DNA from: an uncultured Burkholderiales bacterium
GTDB lineage: Bacteria; Pseudomonadota; Gammaproteobacteria; Burkholderiales; Burkholderiaceae_C
Length of the DNA stretch: 64,000 nucleotides
Reading direction: 5' to 3'
Assembly (NCBI GenBank): GCA_903932865.1
Contig: CAIZHQ010000016.1
Coordinates: 62,001-126,000, forward strand
Shown here: in pieces, positions 19,018 to 27,779 of the stretch
Numbering within the stretch: position 1 is the first letter of the stretch
How the letters are laid out: each line of letters opens with the position of its first letter
The notes under the pieces: generated by a model
What the model saw: only the letters and a program-made list of their open reading frames with translations
What the model was told of the DNA's origin: nothing
Databases searched by the model: none
Position numbers and translations under genes: made by a program

Positions 19018-20133
19018 ATGACCCCCGTCACCATTGACCGCGTGAGCCTTCGGCAAGTCAACTTGCCGCCCAAGGTCTTGCGCACCGACGCCATCCAGTC
19101 CTTCGTCACGCAAGAAACGATTTTGCTCACCCTTCACTGCAGCGATGGCATCGACGCCACGGGTTACGCCTACACGATTGGCACCGGTGGCTCGTCGGTC
19201 ATGGCCTTGCTCAAGGACCACCTGGCGCCGCGCCTCGTCGGCCGCAACCCGGTCTTGGTCGAGGCCATTTGGAAAGACCTGTTTTTTCACACCCATGCCA
19301 CCGCTGTGGGGGCCATGACCAGTTTGGCGCTGGCTTGTGTGGACACCGCTTTGTGGGATTGGCGTGCGCAAAGCCAGGGCCTGCCGCTGTGGCAGTTGTT
19401 GGGCGGGGCGCAAGCGCGTGTGCCGCTGTACACCACCGAAGGCGGCTGGCTGCATTTGTCGCCCGAGGCACTGGTGGACCAAACGCTGGAGGCGCAAGCC
19501 CAAGGTTTCAAAGGCGCCAAAATCAAGATCGGCCGCCCGCATGTGAGCGAAGACGTGGCGCGCCTGAGTGCGGTGCGCGATGCGGTGGGGCCAGGCTTCG
19601 AGTTGATGACCGATGCCAATCAGGGCTTCAACCGAGCCGAGGCCGTGCGCCGTGCGCGGGCGTTCGATGGTCTGGGCTTGGCGTGGATGGAAGAGCCTAT
19701 GCCCGCCGAAGACGTGTCGGGCCACCGCCAGTTGCGCGAGCACACCACGATTCCCGTGGCGGTGGGGGAATCGATGTACCACCCGATGCAGTTCCGCGAA
19801 TATTTGGAGCAGGGTGCATGCTCCATCGTGCAGCCCGATGTGGCGCGCATTGGTGGCATCACGCCCTGGATCAAAACCGCGCACCTGGCAGAAACCTTTG
19901 ACGTGGCGGTGTGCCCGCACTTCTTGATGGAGTTGCATGTGAGCCTGTGCGCCGCCGTGCCCAACGCCACTTGGGTCGAATACATCCCGCAGCTCGACGA
20001 CATCACGACTTCGCGCATGCAGGTGCAGGGCGGTTATGCCCTGCCGCCCAACACCCCCGGCCTGGGCATCGCCTGGGACTGGGCTGCCATCACCGCAACA
20101 CAAATCACCCAACTGGAGATCAAAGCACCATGA
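19018..20133 (+). CDS. Mandelate racemase/muconate lactonizing-family acid-sugar dehydratase
   Basis: Enolase-superfamily enzyme of 371 residues. The mandelate racemase-type active site is complete: K168-I-K170, metal ligands D199, E225 and E251, the D274 partner, and the general base H301 in CPHFLMELH. Such KxK/His-Asp enzymes dehydrate aldonic or aldaric acids. It opens the rightward operon and is coupled by an ATGA overlap to an SDR of the 2-keto-3-deoxy-fuconate dehydrogenase type. A 6-deoxy-aldonate or pentonate dehydratase would fit. The true L-fuconate dehydratase family is longer, so I leave the substrate open. Confidence 0.8.
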   Translation: MTPVTIDRVSLRQVNLPPKVLRTDAIQSFVTQETILLTLHCSDGIDATGYAYTIGTGGSSVMALLKDHLAPRLVGRNPVLVEAIWKDLFFHTHATAVGAMTSLALACVDTALWDWRAQSQGLPLWQLLGGAQARVPLYTTEGGWLHLSPEALVDQTLEAQAQGFKGAKIKIGRPHVSEDVARLSAVRDAVGPGFELMTDANQGFNRAEAVRRARAFDGLGLAWMEEPMPAEDVSGHRQLREHTTIPVAVGESMYHPMQFREYLEQGACSIVQPDVARIGGITPWIKTAHLAETFDVAVCPHFLMELHVSLCAAVPNATWVEYIPQLDDITTSRMQVQGGYALPPNTPGLGIAWDWAAITATQITQLEIKAP

Positions 20134-20879
20134 GACTCAAAGGAAAAATTGCACTCGTCACCGCCGCAGGGCAAGGCATTGGCCAAGCGGCGGCATTGGC
20201 CATGGCCGCTGAGGGCGCGACGGTCTATGCCACCGATGTGAACGCCGAGCTGCTCAAGTCTTACCAAGGCGTGGCGAATGTTCACACCGCCGTGCTGAAC
20301 GTGCTCGACAAAAAAGCGATTGCCGCCCAAGTGGCCAGCCTGCCGCGCATCGACATCATCTTCAACTGCGCAGGCTTTGTGCACAACGGCAACATCGAAC
20401 TGGCCACTGACGAGGACTGGGAATTTGCCTTCAACCTGAACGTGCGCTCGCAGTTCTGGATGATCCAGGCGGCCATCCCCAAAATGCTGGCGCAGTTCGA
20501 AAAAGACGGCCAGGGTGGCAGCATCATCAACATGGCCAGCGTGTGCTCCAGCGTTCGCGGTCTGCCCAACCGTTTCATCTATGGTGCGAGCAAAGCGGCC
20601 GTCATTGGCCTGACCAAAAGCGTGGCGGCCGATTATGTGCGCAAGGGCATTCGCTGCAATTGCATTTGCCCCGGCACGGTGGACACGCCTTCGCTGCAAG
20701 ACCGCATCAACAGCTATGCCGACCCGGTGCAGGCCAGGCAAGACTTCATCAACCGCCAGCCTATGGGCCGTTTGGCCCAAGCGCACGAGATCGCGCCCAT
20801 CGTGACCTTTCTCGCTTCCGACGAATCCATCTTCGCCACGGGCAATGCCTACATGGTCGACGGTGGCATGACCATTTGA
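20130..20879 (+). CDS. SDR dehydrogenase, 2-keto-3-deoxy-sugar-acid (fuconate-type) dehydrogenase
   Basis: Classical SDR of 249 residues from ATG 20130, which overlaps the preceding stop. It has a cofactor motif (TAAGQGIGQ), an NAD-favouring acidic residue (YATDVN), NCAGFVH, the catalytic Ser region (NMASVCSS) and YGASK. The sequence resembles the BDH2/DHRS6-like subgroup, whose bacterial members oxidise 2-keto-3-deoxy-L-fuconate to the 2,4-diketo acid. The FAH-family hydrolase encoded two genes downstream would use exactly that product. This pairing is the main support for the assignment. Confidence 0.7.
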   Translation: MRLKGKIALVTAAGQGIGQAAALAMAAEGATVYATDVNAELLKSYQGVANVHTAVLNVLDKKAIAAQVASLPRIDIIFNCAGFVHNGNIELATDEDWEFAFNLNVRSQFWMIQAAIPKMLAQFEKDGQGGSIINMASVCSSVRGLPNRFIYGASKAAVIGLTKSVAADYVRKGIRCNCICPGTVDTPSLQDRINSYADPVQARQDFINRQPMGRLAQAHEIAPIVTFLASDESIFATGNAYMVDGGMTI

Positions 20880-20910
20880 TCCGCCACACCTCAACCGCAG
20901 AAAGACACAC

Positions 20911-21669
20911 ATGAACTTGCTCGACATGAAAGGCCGCCACGCGGTCATCACCGGTGGGGCCACCGGTCTGGGCTATGCCATCGCGCAGCGCATGCTCGCA
21001 TCCGGTGCACGGGTCACCATCTGGGACCGCGATGTGGCGGGCATGGCCCAAGCGGCCGAGCAGCTGCGCAAGGTCCAGTTGGGTGCGGTCGTCAACACCG
21101 TGCAGGTCGATGTGGCCAGCCACGACTCGGTGGTGCAAGCCACCGCGCAAACCACAGCGCTGGCAGGCGTTGATGTGCTGGTCAACAGTGCCGGCATCAC
21201 CGGCCCCAATGTCAAGGTCTGGGATTACCCGGTCGATGCCTGGAAGCAGGTGTTCGATGTGAACGTGCATGGCTTGTTCCATTGCTGCCGCGAACTCAGC
21301 GCCCACATGAAGGCGCGCAACTACGGGCGCATCGTCAACATCGCCTCGGTCGCGGGCAAAGACGGCAACCCCAACGCCAGCGCTTACAGCGCGAGCAAGG
21401 CCGCCGTGATTGGGCTGACCAAATCGCTGGGCAAAGAGTTGGCCGACACGGGTGTGCGCGTCAACTGTGTCACCCCGGCGGCTGTGAAGACGGCGATTTT
21501 TGATCAAATGACGCCCGAGCACATCCAGTTCATGCTCTCCAAGATTCCGATGGCCCGCTTTGGCGAGCCCGAAGAAGTCGCCGCCATGGTGACCTGGTTG
21601 AGCACCGAAGAATGTTCCTTTTCCACCGGCGCGGTCTTTGACCTGTCCGGCGGCCGCTCCACGTATTGA
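20911..21669 (+). CDS. SDR-family oxidoreductase
   Basis: Second SDR of 252 residues with TGGATGLGYA, NSAGITGP, the serine-bearing NIASVAGK and YSASK motifs; WDRD after the second strand suggests NAD use. It sits between the deoxy-sugar-acid dehydrogenase and hydrolase genes, 31 bases after the former. A role as the sugar (aldose) 1-dehydrogenase that opens the pathway is plausible, since L-fucose and D-arabinose dehydrogenases include SDR enzymes. FabG-like annotation is also possible. Substrate not assignable from sequence. Confidence 0.75.
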   Translation: MNLLDMKGRHAVITGGATGLGYAIAQRMLASGARVTIWDRDVAGMAQAAEQLRKVQLGAVVNTVQVDVASHDSVVQATAQTTALAGVDVLVNSAGITGPNVKVWDYPVDAWKQVFDVNVHGLFHCCRELSAHMKARNYGRIVNIASVAGKDGNPNASAYSASKAAVIGLTKSLGKELADTGVRVNCVTPAAVKTAIFDQMTPEHIQFMLSKIPMARFGEPEEVAAMVTWLSTEECSFSTGAVFDLSGGRSTY

Positions 21670-21694
21670 TTGTTTTGAAAACTGAAAGGCAACT

Positions 21695-22558
21695 ATGAAA
21701 CTCGTTCGCTATGGCCAACCCGGCAAAGAAAAACCCGGCCTGATCGATGCTGATGGCCGCTTGCGCGACCTGAGCAGCGTCGTCAAAGACATTTCTCCTG
21801 ACCAGCTGAACGACAAAGCTTTGGCCAAGCTGGCCAAGGTCAAGACCGACAAGCTGCCCCTGGTGCGCGGCAAAAAACGTTTCGGCACGCCCATCTCGTA
21901 CACCAGCAAGTTCATCGCCATCGGCCTGAACTACGCCGACCACGCGGCCGAGTCGAACATGCCCATACCGGCCGAGCCGATTGTGTTCACCAAAACCATC
22001 TCTTGCATACAAGGTGCGGATGACGATGTGATGCTGCCCAAAGGCTCCAAGAAAACCGACTGGGAAGTCGAGCTGGGCATCGTGATCGGCACCCGCACGC
22101 GTTATGTCACACAAAAAGACGCCCTGAACCATGTCGCCGGTTACTGCGTGGTCAACGACGTGAGCGAGCGCGAATACCAGCTCGAGCGCGGCGCCACCTG
22201 GGACAAGGGCAAGGGTTGCGACACCTTCGGCCCCGTGGGCCCTTGGTTGGTCACACGCGACGAAGTGCCCAACCCGCAAGCCTTGGGCATGTGGCTCGAT
22301 GTGAACGGCGTGCGCTTTCAAACCGGCAACACCAAGACCATGATTTTTGGCGTGGCCAAGCTGGTCAGTTATGTGAGCCAGTTCATGACGCTCGAGCCCG
22401 GCGACATCATCACCACCGGCACGCCACCGGGTGTGGGCATGGGCGTCAAGGTCGACGGCAAGTCTGCGCCTGTGTATTTGAAGCGTGGCGACGTGATGCG
22501 TTTGGGCATTGATGGCCTGGGCGAGCAAACCCAGAAAGTGGTGGCCTTCAAGCTCTGA
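21695..22558 (+). CDS. Fumarylacetoacetate hydrolase-family protein, probable 2,4-diketo-3-deoxy-sugar-acid hydrolase
   Basis: Protein of 287 residues beginning MKLVRYGQPGKEKPGLID. The metal triad of the FAH fold is visible at E124 and E126 (WEVELGIVIG) and D155 (VVNDVSERE), with K175 in GKGCDTF. Family members of this subtype are often mislabelled ureidoglycolate lyase, but some split 2,4-diketo-3-deoxy-L-fuconate or -rhamnonate into pyruvate plus a hydroxy acid. Its place as the last gene after two SDR genes supports that. A hairpin follows 14 bases downstream. Confidence 0.78.
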   Translation: MKLVRYGQPGKEKPGLIDADGRLRDLSSVVKDISPDQLNDKALAKLAKVKTDKLPLVRGKKRFGTPISYTSKFIAIGLNYADHAAESNMPIPAEPIVFTKTISCIQGADDDVMLPKGSKKTDWEVELGIVIGTRTRYVTQKDALNHVAGYCVVNDVSEREYQLERGATWDKGKGCDTFGPVGPWLVTRDEVPNPQALGMWLDVNGVRFQTGNTKTMIFGVAKLVSYVSQFMTLEPGDIITTGTPPGVGMGVKVDGKSAPVYLKRGDVMRLGIDGLGEQTQKVVAFKL

Positions 22559-22571
22559 GACATCGGTAAGG

Positions 22572-22603
22572 CGCATGGCCCGGGCTGTCAGCCCTGCCAT
22601 GCG
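22572..22603 (+). terminator. Hairpin after the FAH gene, possible terminator
   Basis: An outer stem CGCATGGC/GCCATGCG (22572-22579 and 22596-22603) encloses an inner stem GGGCT/AGCCC with a GTC loop. It is long and stable and ends the rightward operon. Only a short T run follows, so it may be a weak terminator or an mRNA 3' stabiliser. Confidence 0.4.
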
Positions 22604-22697
22604 TCGGCCCGTTTGATGGGCTGCACCTCAGTTTGCGCCCAGCACCGGTTCGCTGAACCAGTGGGATCCCCACTCGAAACATCTACACTTAGGGGTT

Positions 22698-23810
22698 ATG
22701 TCAGAGCCCACATTCCCCCTCCAAACAGTCGCCATTTCGCTGGACGACCGCAGTTACGACATTCAGATTGGCCAAGGCCTGCTGAGCCGCCCCGACACCT
22801 GGGCCGGCCTGCCCAAGGCGACAACGGCCATGATCGTGACCAACGTCACGATTGTCCCGTTGTACGAAGCTGCATTGCGCAGCGCCATTGCCCCGCACTA
22901 CAAAAAAGTGCACACCGTGGTGCTGCCCGATGGCGAGGTGCACAAAGACTGGCCAACCCTGAACCTGATCTTTGATGCACTGCTGGGCCAAGGCTGCGAC
23001 CGCAAGACGGTGCTGTTTGCATTGGGCGGCGGTGTGGTGGGCGACATGACCGGCTTTGCGGCGGCCAGCTACATGCGCGGTGTCCCATTTGTCCAGGTGC
23101 CGACCACGCTCTTGTCGCAGGTCGACTCGTCGGTGGGCGGCAAAACCGCCATCAACCACCCGTTGGGCAAAAACATGATCGGCGCGTTCTACCAGCCCGT
23201 GCGCGTGGTCTGCGACCTGAACACCCTGGCGACATTGCCGCCGCGCGAGTTGAGCGCGGGCCTGGCCGAGGTCATCAAATACGGCCCGATTGCCGATATG
23301 AATTTCCTGGCCTGGATCGAGGCGAACATTGATGCGTTGAGTGCGCATGAGCCGGCCGCGATGGCGTATGCCGTCAAGCGCAGCTGCGAGATCAAGGCCT
23401 GGGTGGTGGGGCAGGACGAGCGCGAAGCGGGCTTGCGCGCCATCCTCAATTTTGGCCACACTTTCGGTCATGCCATTGAGGCGGGCTTGGGCTTTGGCGT
23501 CTGGTTGCACGGCGAGGCGGTGGGCTGCGGCATGGTCATGGCCGCCGAGCTGTCGCTCCGTCTGGGTAAAGTCGATGTTGCTTTTGTGGCACGCCTGCGT
23601 GCATTGATTGAGCGTGCGGGTCTGCCGGTGCGCGGCCCTATCATTGACGCGGCCGACAACGCAGGCCATTACATCGAACACATGCGCCTGGACAAAAAAG
23701 CCATCGGCGGTGACATTCAGTTTGTGGTGATCGACGGCCCCGGCAAAGCCACCGTGTGTGGTGCGCCCGACGCCATGGTGCGCGAGGTGATCAACGCCTG
23801 CTGCGCCTGA
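22698..23810 (+). CDS. aroB: 3-dehydroquinate synthase
   Basis: Cytoplasmic shikimate-pathway enzyme of 370 residues that cyclises DAHP to 3-dehydroquinate using NAD and a metal. Seen here: the NAD-site block [35 protein letters not shown], and metal-ligand regions around [13 protein letters not shown] and [11 protein letters not shown]. The start at 22698 gives the expected N-terminus. dgt follows after only three bases, an arrangement common in Burkholderiales. The gene begins a housekeeping stretch after the accessory sugar-acid island. Confidence 0.95.
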   Translation: MSEPTFPLQTVAISLDDRSYDIQIGQGLLSRPDTWAGLPKATTAMIVTNVTIVPLYEAALRSAIAPHYKKVHTVVLPDGEVHKDWPTLNLIFDALLGQGCDRKTVLFALGGGVVGDMTGFAAASYMRGVPFVQVPTTLLSQVDSSVGGKTAINHPLGKNMIGAFYQPVRVVCDLNTLATLPPRELSAGLAEVIKYGPIADMNFLAWIEANIDALSAHEPAAMAYAVKRSCEIKAWVVGQDEREAGLRAILNFGHTFGHAIEAGLGFGVWLHGEAVGCGMVMAAELSLRLGKVDVAFVARLRALIERAGLPVRGPIIDAADNAGHYIEHMRLDKKAIGGDIQFVVIDGPGKATVCGAPDAMVREVINACCA

Positions 23811-23813
23811 AAC

Positions 23814-24995
23814 ATGTACGCCGAGTCACTGGAATTGCCTGTGGGTTCAAGCCAGCCATTGGCCAGCTTGTCGGCGCTGGCTTGCGACCCGGCGCACAGC
23901 CGGGGTCGACGGTTTGCCGAACCGCCCGCGCCCACGCGCAATGCGTATCAAAGGGACCGCGACCGCATCGTGCACTCCACCGCTTTTCGGCGGCTGGTTT
24001 ACAAAACGCAAGTCTTTCTGAACCACGAAGGCGACTTGTTTCGCACGCGGCTCACGCACTCGCTCGAAGTCGCGCAGCTGGGCCGCTCGATTGCCCGGGC
24101 CCTGGGCCTGAATGAGGATTTGGTGGAGGCCATTGCGTTGGCACACGACCTGGGCCACACGCCTTTCGGACACGCTGGACAAGACACGCTGAACGAATGC
24201 ATGGCCAATCACGGCGGTTTTGAACACAACCTGCAAAGCCTGCGCGTGGTCGACCAACTGGAAGAGCGCTACCCGGCGTTTGACGGGCTGAACCTGAGCT
24301 TTGAAGCACGCGAGGGTGTGCTCAAACACTGCTCGCGTGTCAATGCCGAACATTTGGAACGGTCCGAGCCGGGTGGTGTGGGGCGGCGCTTCATCGACCA
24401 CACCCAACCCAGTCTGGAGGCACAGCTGTGCAACTTGGCCGACGCGATCGCCTACAACGCGCACGACATCGACGACGGTGTGCGATCGGGGCTGATCAGC
24501 ATTGAACAACTGCTGCAGGTGGAGCTGTTTGCGCACTACCACCAGCTGACCTTGGATCAACACCCGGGTTTGTCAGAAAAGCCCCGTCGCGTTATGTACG
24601 AAACCATCCGCCGTATGCTGAGCGACCAAGTATACGACGTGATCGACACCACCCGGCTGGCCGTGGCCGACTCGGGTGCCGATTCGTTGGCGCAAGTCCG
24701 CTTGGCCGGGCCTCTTGTGGCGTTCAGCCTCAACATGAAATCGCGCAGCATTGAACTCAAAAAGTTTTTGTTTGGGCAGCTCTATCGCCACCCGCAGGTC
24801 ATGCAAACCACCGGACAGGCGCAGCAGGTGGTGCGCGAGTTGTTCGCAGCCTACGTGAGTCAACCTGCGGAAATGCCCGCCGACTTCGCCGCCAACGATG
24901 ACCTGCACCGCTCTGTGGCCGACTACATCGCTGGCATGACCGATCGTTTCGCCCTGCGGGAACACGAACGCCTGACCGGACGCAAGTTGCTGTGA
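23814..24995 (+). CDS. dgt: Deoxyguanosinetriphosphate triphosphohydrolase-like HD protein
   Basis: Protein of 393 residues with an HD-type metal site: the first His in THSLEVAQLGRSIA, HD in IALAHDLGHTPFGH, and a later Asp in NLADAIAYNAHDID. The SxAFRRLVYKTQV segment at the start is typical of dGTPase-like proteins. The family hydrolyses dNTPs to nucleoside and triphosphate; this subgroup is the shorter type 2-like form. It is coupled to aroB. The exact nucleotide preference cannot be read from sequence. Confidence 0.9.
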   Translation: MYAESLELPVGSSQPLASLSALACDPAHSRGRRFAEPPAPTRNAYQRDRDRIVHSTAFRRLVYKTQVFLNHEGDLFRTRLTHSLEVAQLGRSIARALGLNEDLVEAIALAHDLGHTPFGHAGQDTLNECMANHGGFEHNLQSLRVVDQLEERYPAFDGLNLSFEAREGVLKHCSRVNAEHLERSEPGGVGRRFIDHTQPSLEAQLCNLADAIAYNAHDIDDGVRSGLISIEQLLQVELFAHYHQLTLDQHPGLSEKPRRVMYETIRRMLSDQVYDVIDTTRLAVADSGADSLAQVRLAGPLVAFSLNMKSRSIELKKFLFGQLYRHPQVMQTTGQAQQVVRELFAAYVSQPAEMPADFAANDDLHRSVADYIAGMTDRFALREHERLTGRKLL

Positions 24996-25073
24996 GCATT
25001 GTTTTGCGTTCGGGCGTCAGCCTCTGCGGGAGCGAGCCCCTGCTCGGGAACGCTTGATTGGAAGCGACGTCGC

Positions 25074-26300
25074 ATGACGGCCCCAACCCAAGACCGTGCC
25101 GCCTGGCTCGTCGTCCTCGCTGGCGGTGTGGCGGCCTTGCAAGTGGGCAAGCTGCCCCCGGCTTTGCCAGCTTTGCAGGCCGAGCTGGGCCTGACCCTGG
25201 TGCAGTCCGGTTTCCTCTTGTCCATGGTGCAACTTGCTGGCATGAGTTTGGCGGTGTTCATGGGCTTGCTGGCCGACAGCATGGGACTGCGGCGCAGCAT
25301 GGTGCGCGGCTTGTGCTTGCTGGCGCTGGCCAGTGGCTTGGGCGCATTCGCCACCTCGGTCAGCGCTTTGCTGGCGCTGCGGGCCATTGAAGGCCTGGGC
25401 TTTTTGCTGGTGGCGCTGCCTGCACCGGCCCTGATTCGCCGCCTGGTGCCTGTGGCCCAACTGCCGGGCATGCTGGGCGTGTGGGGCGCTTACATGCCCA
25501 CGGGCACGGCACTCGCTTTGCTGGCCGGGCCGTTGTTCATCCCAGCCTGGGGCTGGGGGGCTTGGTGGGGCTTGTTTGGGTTGGTGTCGTTGGCCATGGC
25601 GGTGGCTTTGCTGCGCGCGATACCCGCCGATCCGGTGGCCGCACATCCACGGCAAGCGCATGGCCTGGGCCTGGGGGCTTGGCAGCGCTTGCGCAGTACC
25701 TTGGGCTCGCGCGGCCCCTGGCTGGTGGCGCTCACCTTTGGCATGTATTCCGGTCAGTGGTTGGCGGTGGTGGGGTTTTTACCGTCCATTTATGCCGCGG
25801 CTGGTGTGAGCGGTGCCATGTTGGGACTGCTCACGGCGCTGGCTGCTGCAGTGAATATTTTGGGCAATATGGCGTCTGGCCGGTTGCTGCAGCGCGGCTG
25901 GGCACCCCGTACCACGCTTTGGCTGGGCTTTGGCGCCATGGCGCTGGGCAGCACGTTGGCATTTGCCGCCTTAACCGAAGGTCAGCCCTGGTTGCGTTTT
26001 GCCGGGGTGCTGTTGTTCTCGGGCATGGGCGGCTTGGTACCAGGCACGCTGTTCAGCTTGGCGGTGCGCCTGGCCCCTGGCGAGCAGCAAGTGGCCACCA
26101 CAGTGGGTTGGGTGCAGCAGCTGTCGGCGCTTGGCCAGTTTGTGGGGCCGCCCGTGGTGGCGGCCTTGGCGGCGCGCGCGGGCGGTTGGCAGCTCACGCC
26201 GCTGGTTACGGTGGGCTGTTGTGCGGTGGGTGCGCTGCTGGCTTGGGCGGCGGGGCGTGAGATTCAAGCCGCCAGTACGCAGGCACAATCTCGCCCATGA
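25074..26300 (+). CDS. MFS transporter
   Basis: Read from ATG 25074 (MTAPTQDRAAWLVV), the protein has 408 residues; the frame extends upstream but without a plausible start. About twelve membrane segments are visible, with the MFS loop 2-3 motif in GLLADSMGLRRSMVRG. It resembles CynX/NimT-like carriers more than sugar porters, but no substrate is evident. Its stop overlaps the DUF1415 start by four bases, so the two are probably cotranslated. Confidence 0.83.
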   Translation: MTAPTQDRAAWLVVLAGGVAALQVGKLPPALPALQAELGLTLVQSGFLLSMVQLAGMSLAVFMGLLADSMGLRRSMVRGLCLLALASGLGAFATSVSALLALRAIEGLGFLLVALPAPALIRRLVPVAQLPGMLGVWGAYMPTGTALALLAGPLFIPAWGWGAWWGLFGLVSLAMAVALLRAIPADPVAAHPRQAHGLGLGAWQRLRSTLGSRGPWLVALTFGMYSGQWLAVVGFLPSIYAAAGVSGAMLGLLTALAAAVNILGNMASGRLLQRGWAPRTTLWLGFGAMALGSTLAFAALTEGQPWLRFAGVLLFSGMGGLVPGTLFSLAVRLAPGEQQVATTVGWVQQLSALGQFVGPPVVAALAARAGGWQLTPLVTVGCCAVGALLAWAAGREIQAASTQAQSRP

Positions 26301-26851
26301 CCGACCTGCCCTCCCTCGAAATTGCCGACACCGTGCGCTGGCTTGAGCGCGCCGTGATTGGCCTGAACCTGTGCCCCTTTGCCAAAGCCCCACACATCAA
26401 GGGTCAAATCCATTACGTGCTGAGCGAGGCCAAAGGTCTCGAAGGCTTGCGTGACGAGCTGATCGAACAGCTGCAGGCCTTGGCCGCCACGCCTGCCGAA
26501 GAGCGCGAGACCGTGCTCTTGATCGTGCCGCAGATGCTGCAGGATTTTCTGGAGTTCAACGACTTTCTGGACGAAGCCGATGCTGTGTTGCAAGAGCTTG
26601 ATTTGGAAGGTGTGTTCCAGGTGGCCAGTTTTCATCCTCAATTCCAGTTCGCCGACACTGACCCGGACGACATCGGCAACTTCACCAACCGCTCGCCTTA
26701 CCCCACGCTGCACCTGCTGCGCGAGGAAAGCATCGACCGGGCGGTGGAGGCTTTTCCGGAGGCTGAAATGATTTATGAAACGAACATCGAGACGATGGAC
26801 AAGTTGGGGGCCGATGGCTGGAAAAAGCTGGATGTGGGTCCTAGCCCATGA
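26297..26851 (+). CDS. DUF1415-family protein
   Basis: Acidic protein of 184 residues. Conserved features of the family are visible: NLCPFAKAPHIKGQ near residues 25-40, TLLIVPQ-type strand, and the motif SFHPQFQFADTDPDDIGNFTNRSPYP split around residue 120, with Cys, His and Asp residues that could bind a metal. No function is established. The gene overlaps its neighbours by ATGA on both sides, which places it in a tight three-gene unit with the MFS transporter and a methyltransferase-like protein. Confidence 0.85.
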   Translation: MTDLPSLEIADTVRWLERAVIGLNLCPFAKAPHIKGQIHYVLSEAKGLEGLRDELIEQLQALAATPAEERETVLLIVPQMLQDFLEFNDFLDEADAVLQELDLEGVFQVASFHPQFQFADTDPDDIGNFTNRSPYPTLHLLREESIDRAVEAFPEAEMIYETNIETMDKLGADGWKKLDVGPSP

Positions 26852-27729
26852 AAAAACGACTTGCCACCGACAACGCCGCCTCGGAATTGCCGCCCGAAGT
26901 GCGCCCCGGTCAGTCGGTGGAGTTGCTCAAACAACTGCACATCTTGACCCGCGAAGGCAAGCTCAACCAGGACTCGCGCCGCAAGCTCAAGCAGGTCTAC
27001 CACTTGTTCCAGTTCATCGAAAAGCTGCTGCTGGAATTGCCTGCCAGCGAGACAGGCCCCACATTGGCCGACCACGGCGCGGGCAAATCGTATCTGGGCT
27101 TCATCATTTACGACCTGTTTTTCAAGGCGCTGGGGCAAGGCACGATCTACGGCATTGAGACGCGCAGCGAACTGGTGGAGTCGTCCAAAGCCTTGGCCCA
27201 GAAACTGGGCTTTGAGCGCATGCGTTTTCTGAATGCGAGCGTGGCCGAATCGACGCAAAGTGGTGAACTGCCCGCGCAGATCAATGTGGTCACTGCGCTG
27301 CACGCCTGCGACACCGCCACCGACGACGCCATCGCTTTTGGCCTGCAAAAGAAAGCCAAGTACATGGTCTTGGTGCCTTGCTGCCAGGCCGAATTGGCCC
27401 GGGCGCTCAACCAGAACAAGGCGCTCAATTTGCAGCGTACCCCCTTGGCGGAACTTTGGCGTCACCCCCTGCACACCCGCGAAATGGGCAGCCAGCTCAC
27501 CAACGTGCTGCGTTGTCTGTATTTGGAGTCACAGGGCTACACCGTGACAGTGACCGAGCTGGTGGGTTGGGAACACTCCATGAAAAATGAACTGATTCTG
27601 GCCAAATACACCGGCCAGAAAAAGCGTGCAGCGGCCGAGCGCTTGCAGGCGCTGCTGCAGGAGTTTGGGGTGCAAGGGTTGATGGGCGGGCGGTTTCCGC
27701 AGGCAGTGATTTCACAAGGGTTAAATTAA
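26848..27729 (+). CDS. SAM-dependent methyltransferase-like protein (Methyltransf_32/METTL25-like)
   Basis: Protein of 293 residues. The SAM-site glycine motif appears as LADHGAGKSYLGFI, followed by an acidic strand end (YGIETRSELV), TALHACDTATDDAI and the PCCQAEL motif typical of the Methyltransf_32/RRNAD1-like group. Substrate unknown; RNA is a reasonable guess from relatives. The last codons and the stop lie at the edge of the left RAYT-associated repeat (27726-27750), so the native C-terminus may have been altered by that element. Confidence 0.75.
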   Translation: MKKRLATDNAASELPPEVRPGQSVELLKQLHILTREGKLNQDSRRKLKQVYHLFQFIEKLLLELPASETGPTLADHGAGKSYLGFIIYDLFFKALGQGTIYGIETRSELVESSKALAQKLGFERMRFLNASVAESTQSGELPAQINVVTALHACDTATDDAIAFGLQKKAKYMVLVPCCQAELARALNQNKALNLQRTPLAELWRHPLHTREMGSQLTNVLRCLYLESQGYTVTVTELVGWEHSMKNELILAKYTGQKKRAAAERLQALLQEFGVQGLMGGRFPQAVISQGLN

Positions 27730-27750
27730 TTGGGGTCAGATCCCAATTAA
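27726..27750. repeat. Left RAYT-flanking palindromic repeat
   Basis: A 25-bp near-palindrome, TTAATTGGG ... CCCAATTAA, with centre GTCAGAT. It recurs in inverted orientation at 28516-28540 with no mismatch. The two copies frame the transposase gene, as REP/REPIN elements frame RAYT genes. It overlaps the stop codon of the preceding gene. Confidence 0.85.
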
Positions 27751-27779
27751 ACTGGCGTACTCAATTCGGGAGTTCCCTC

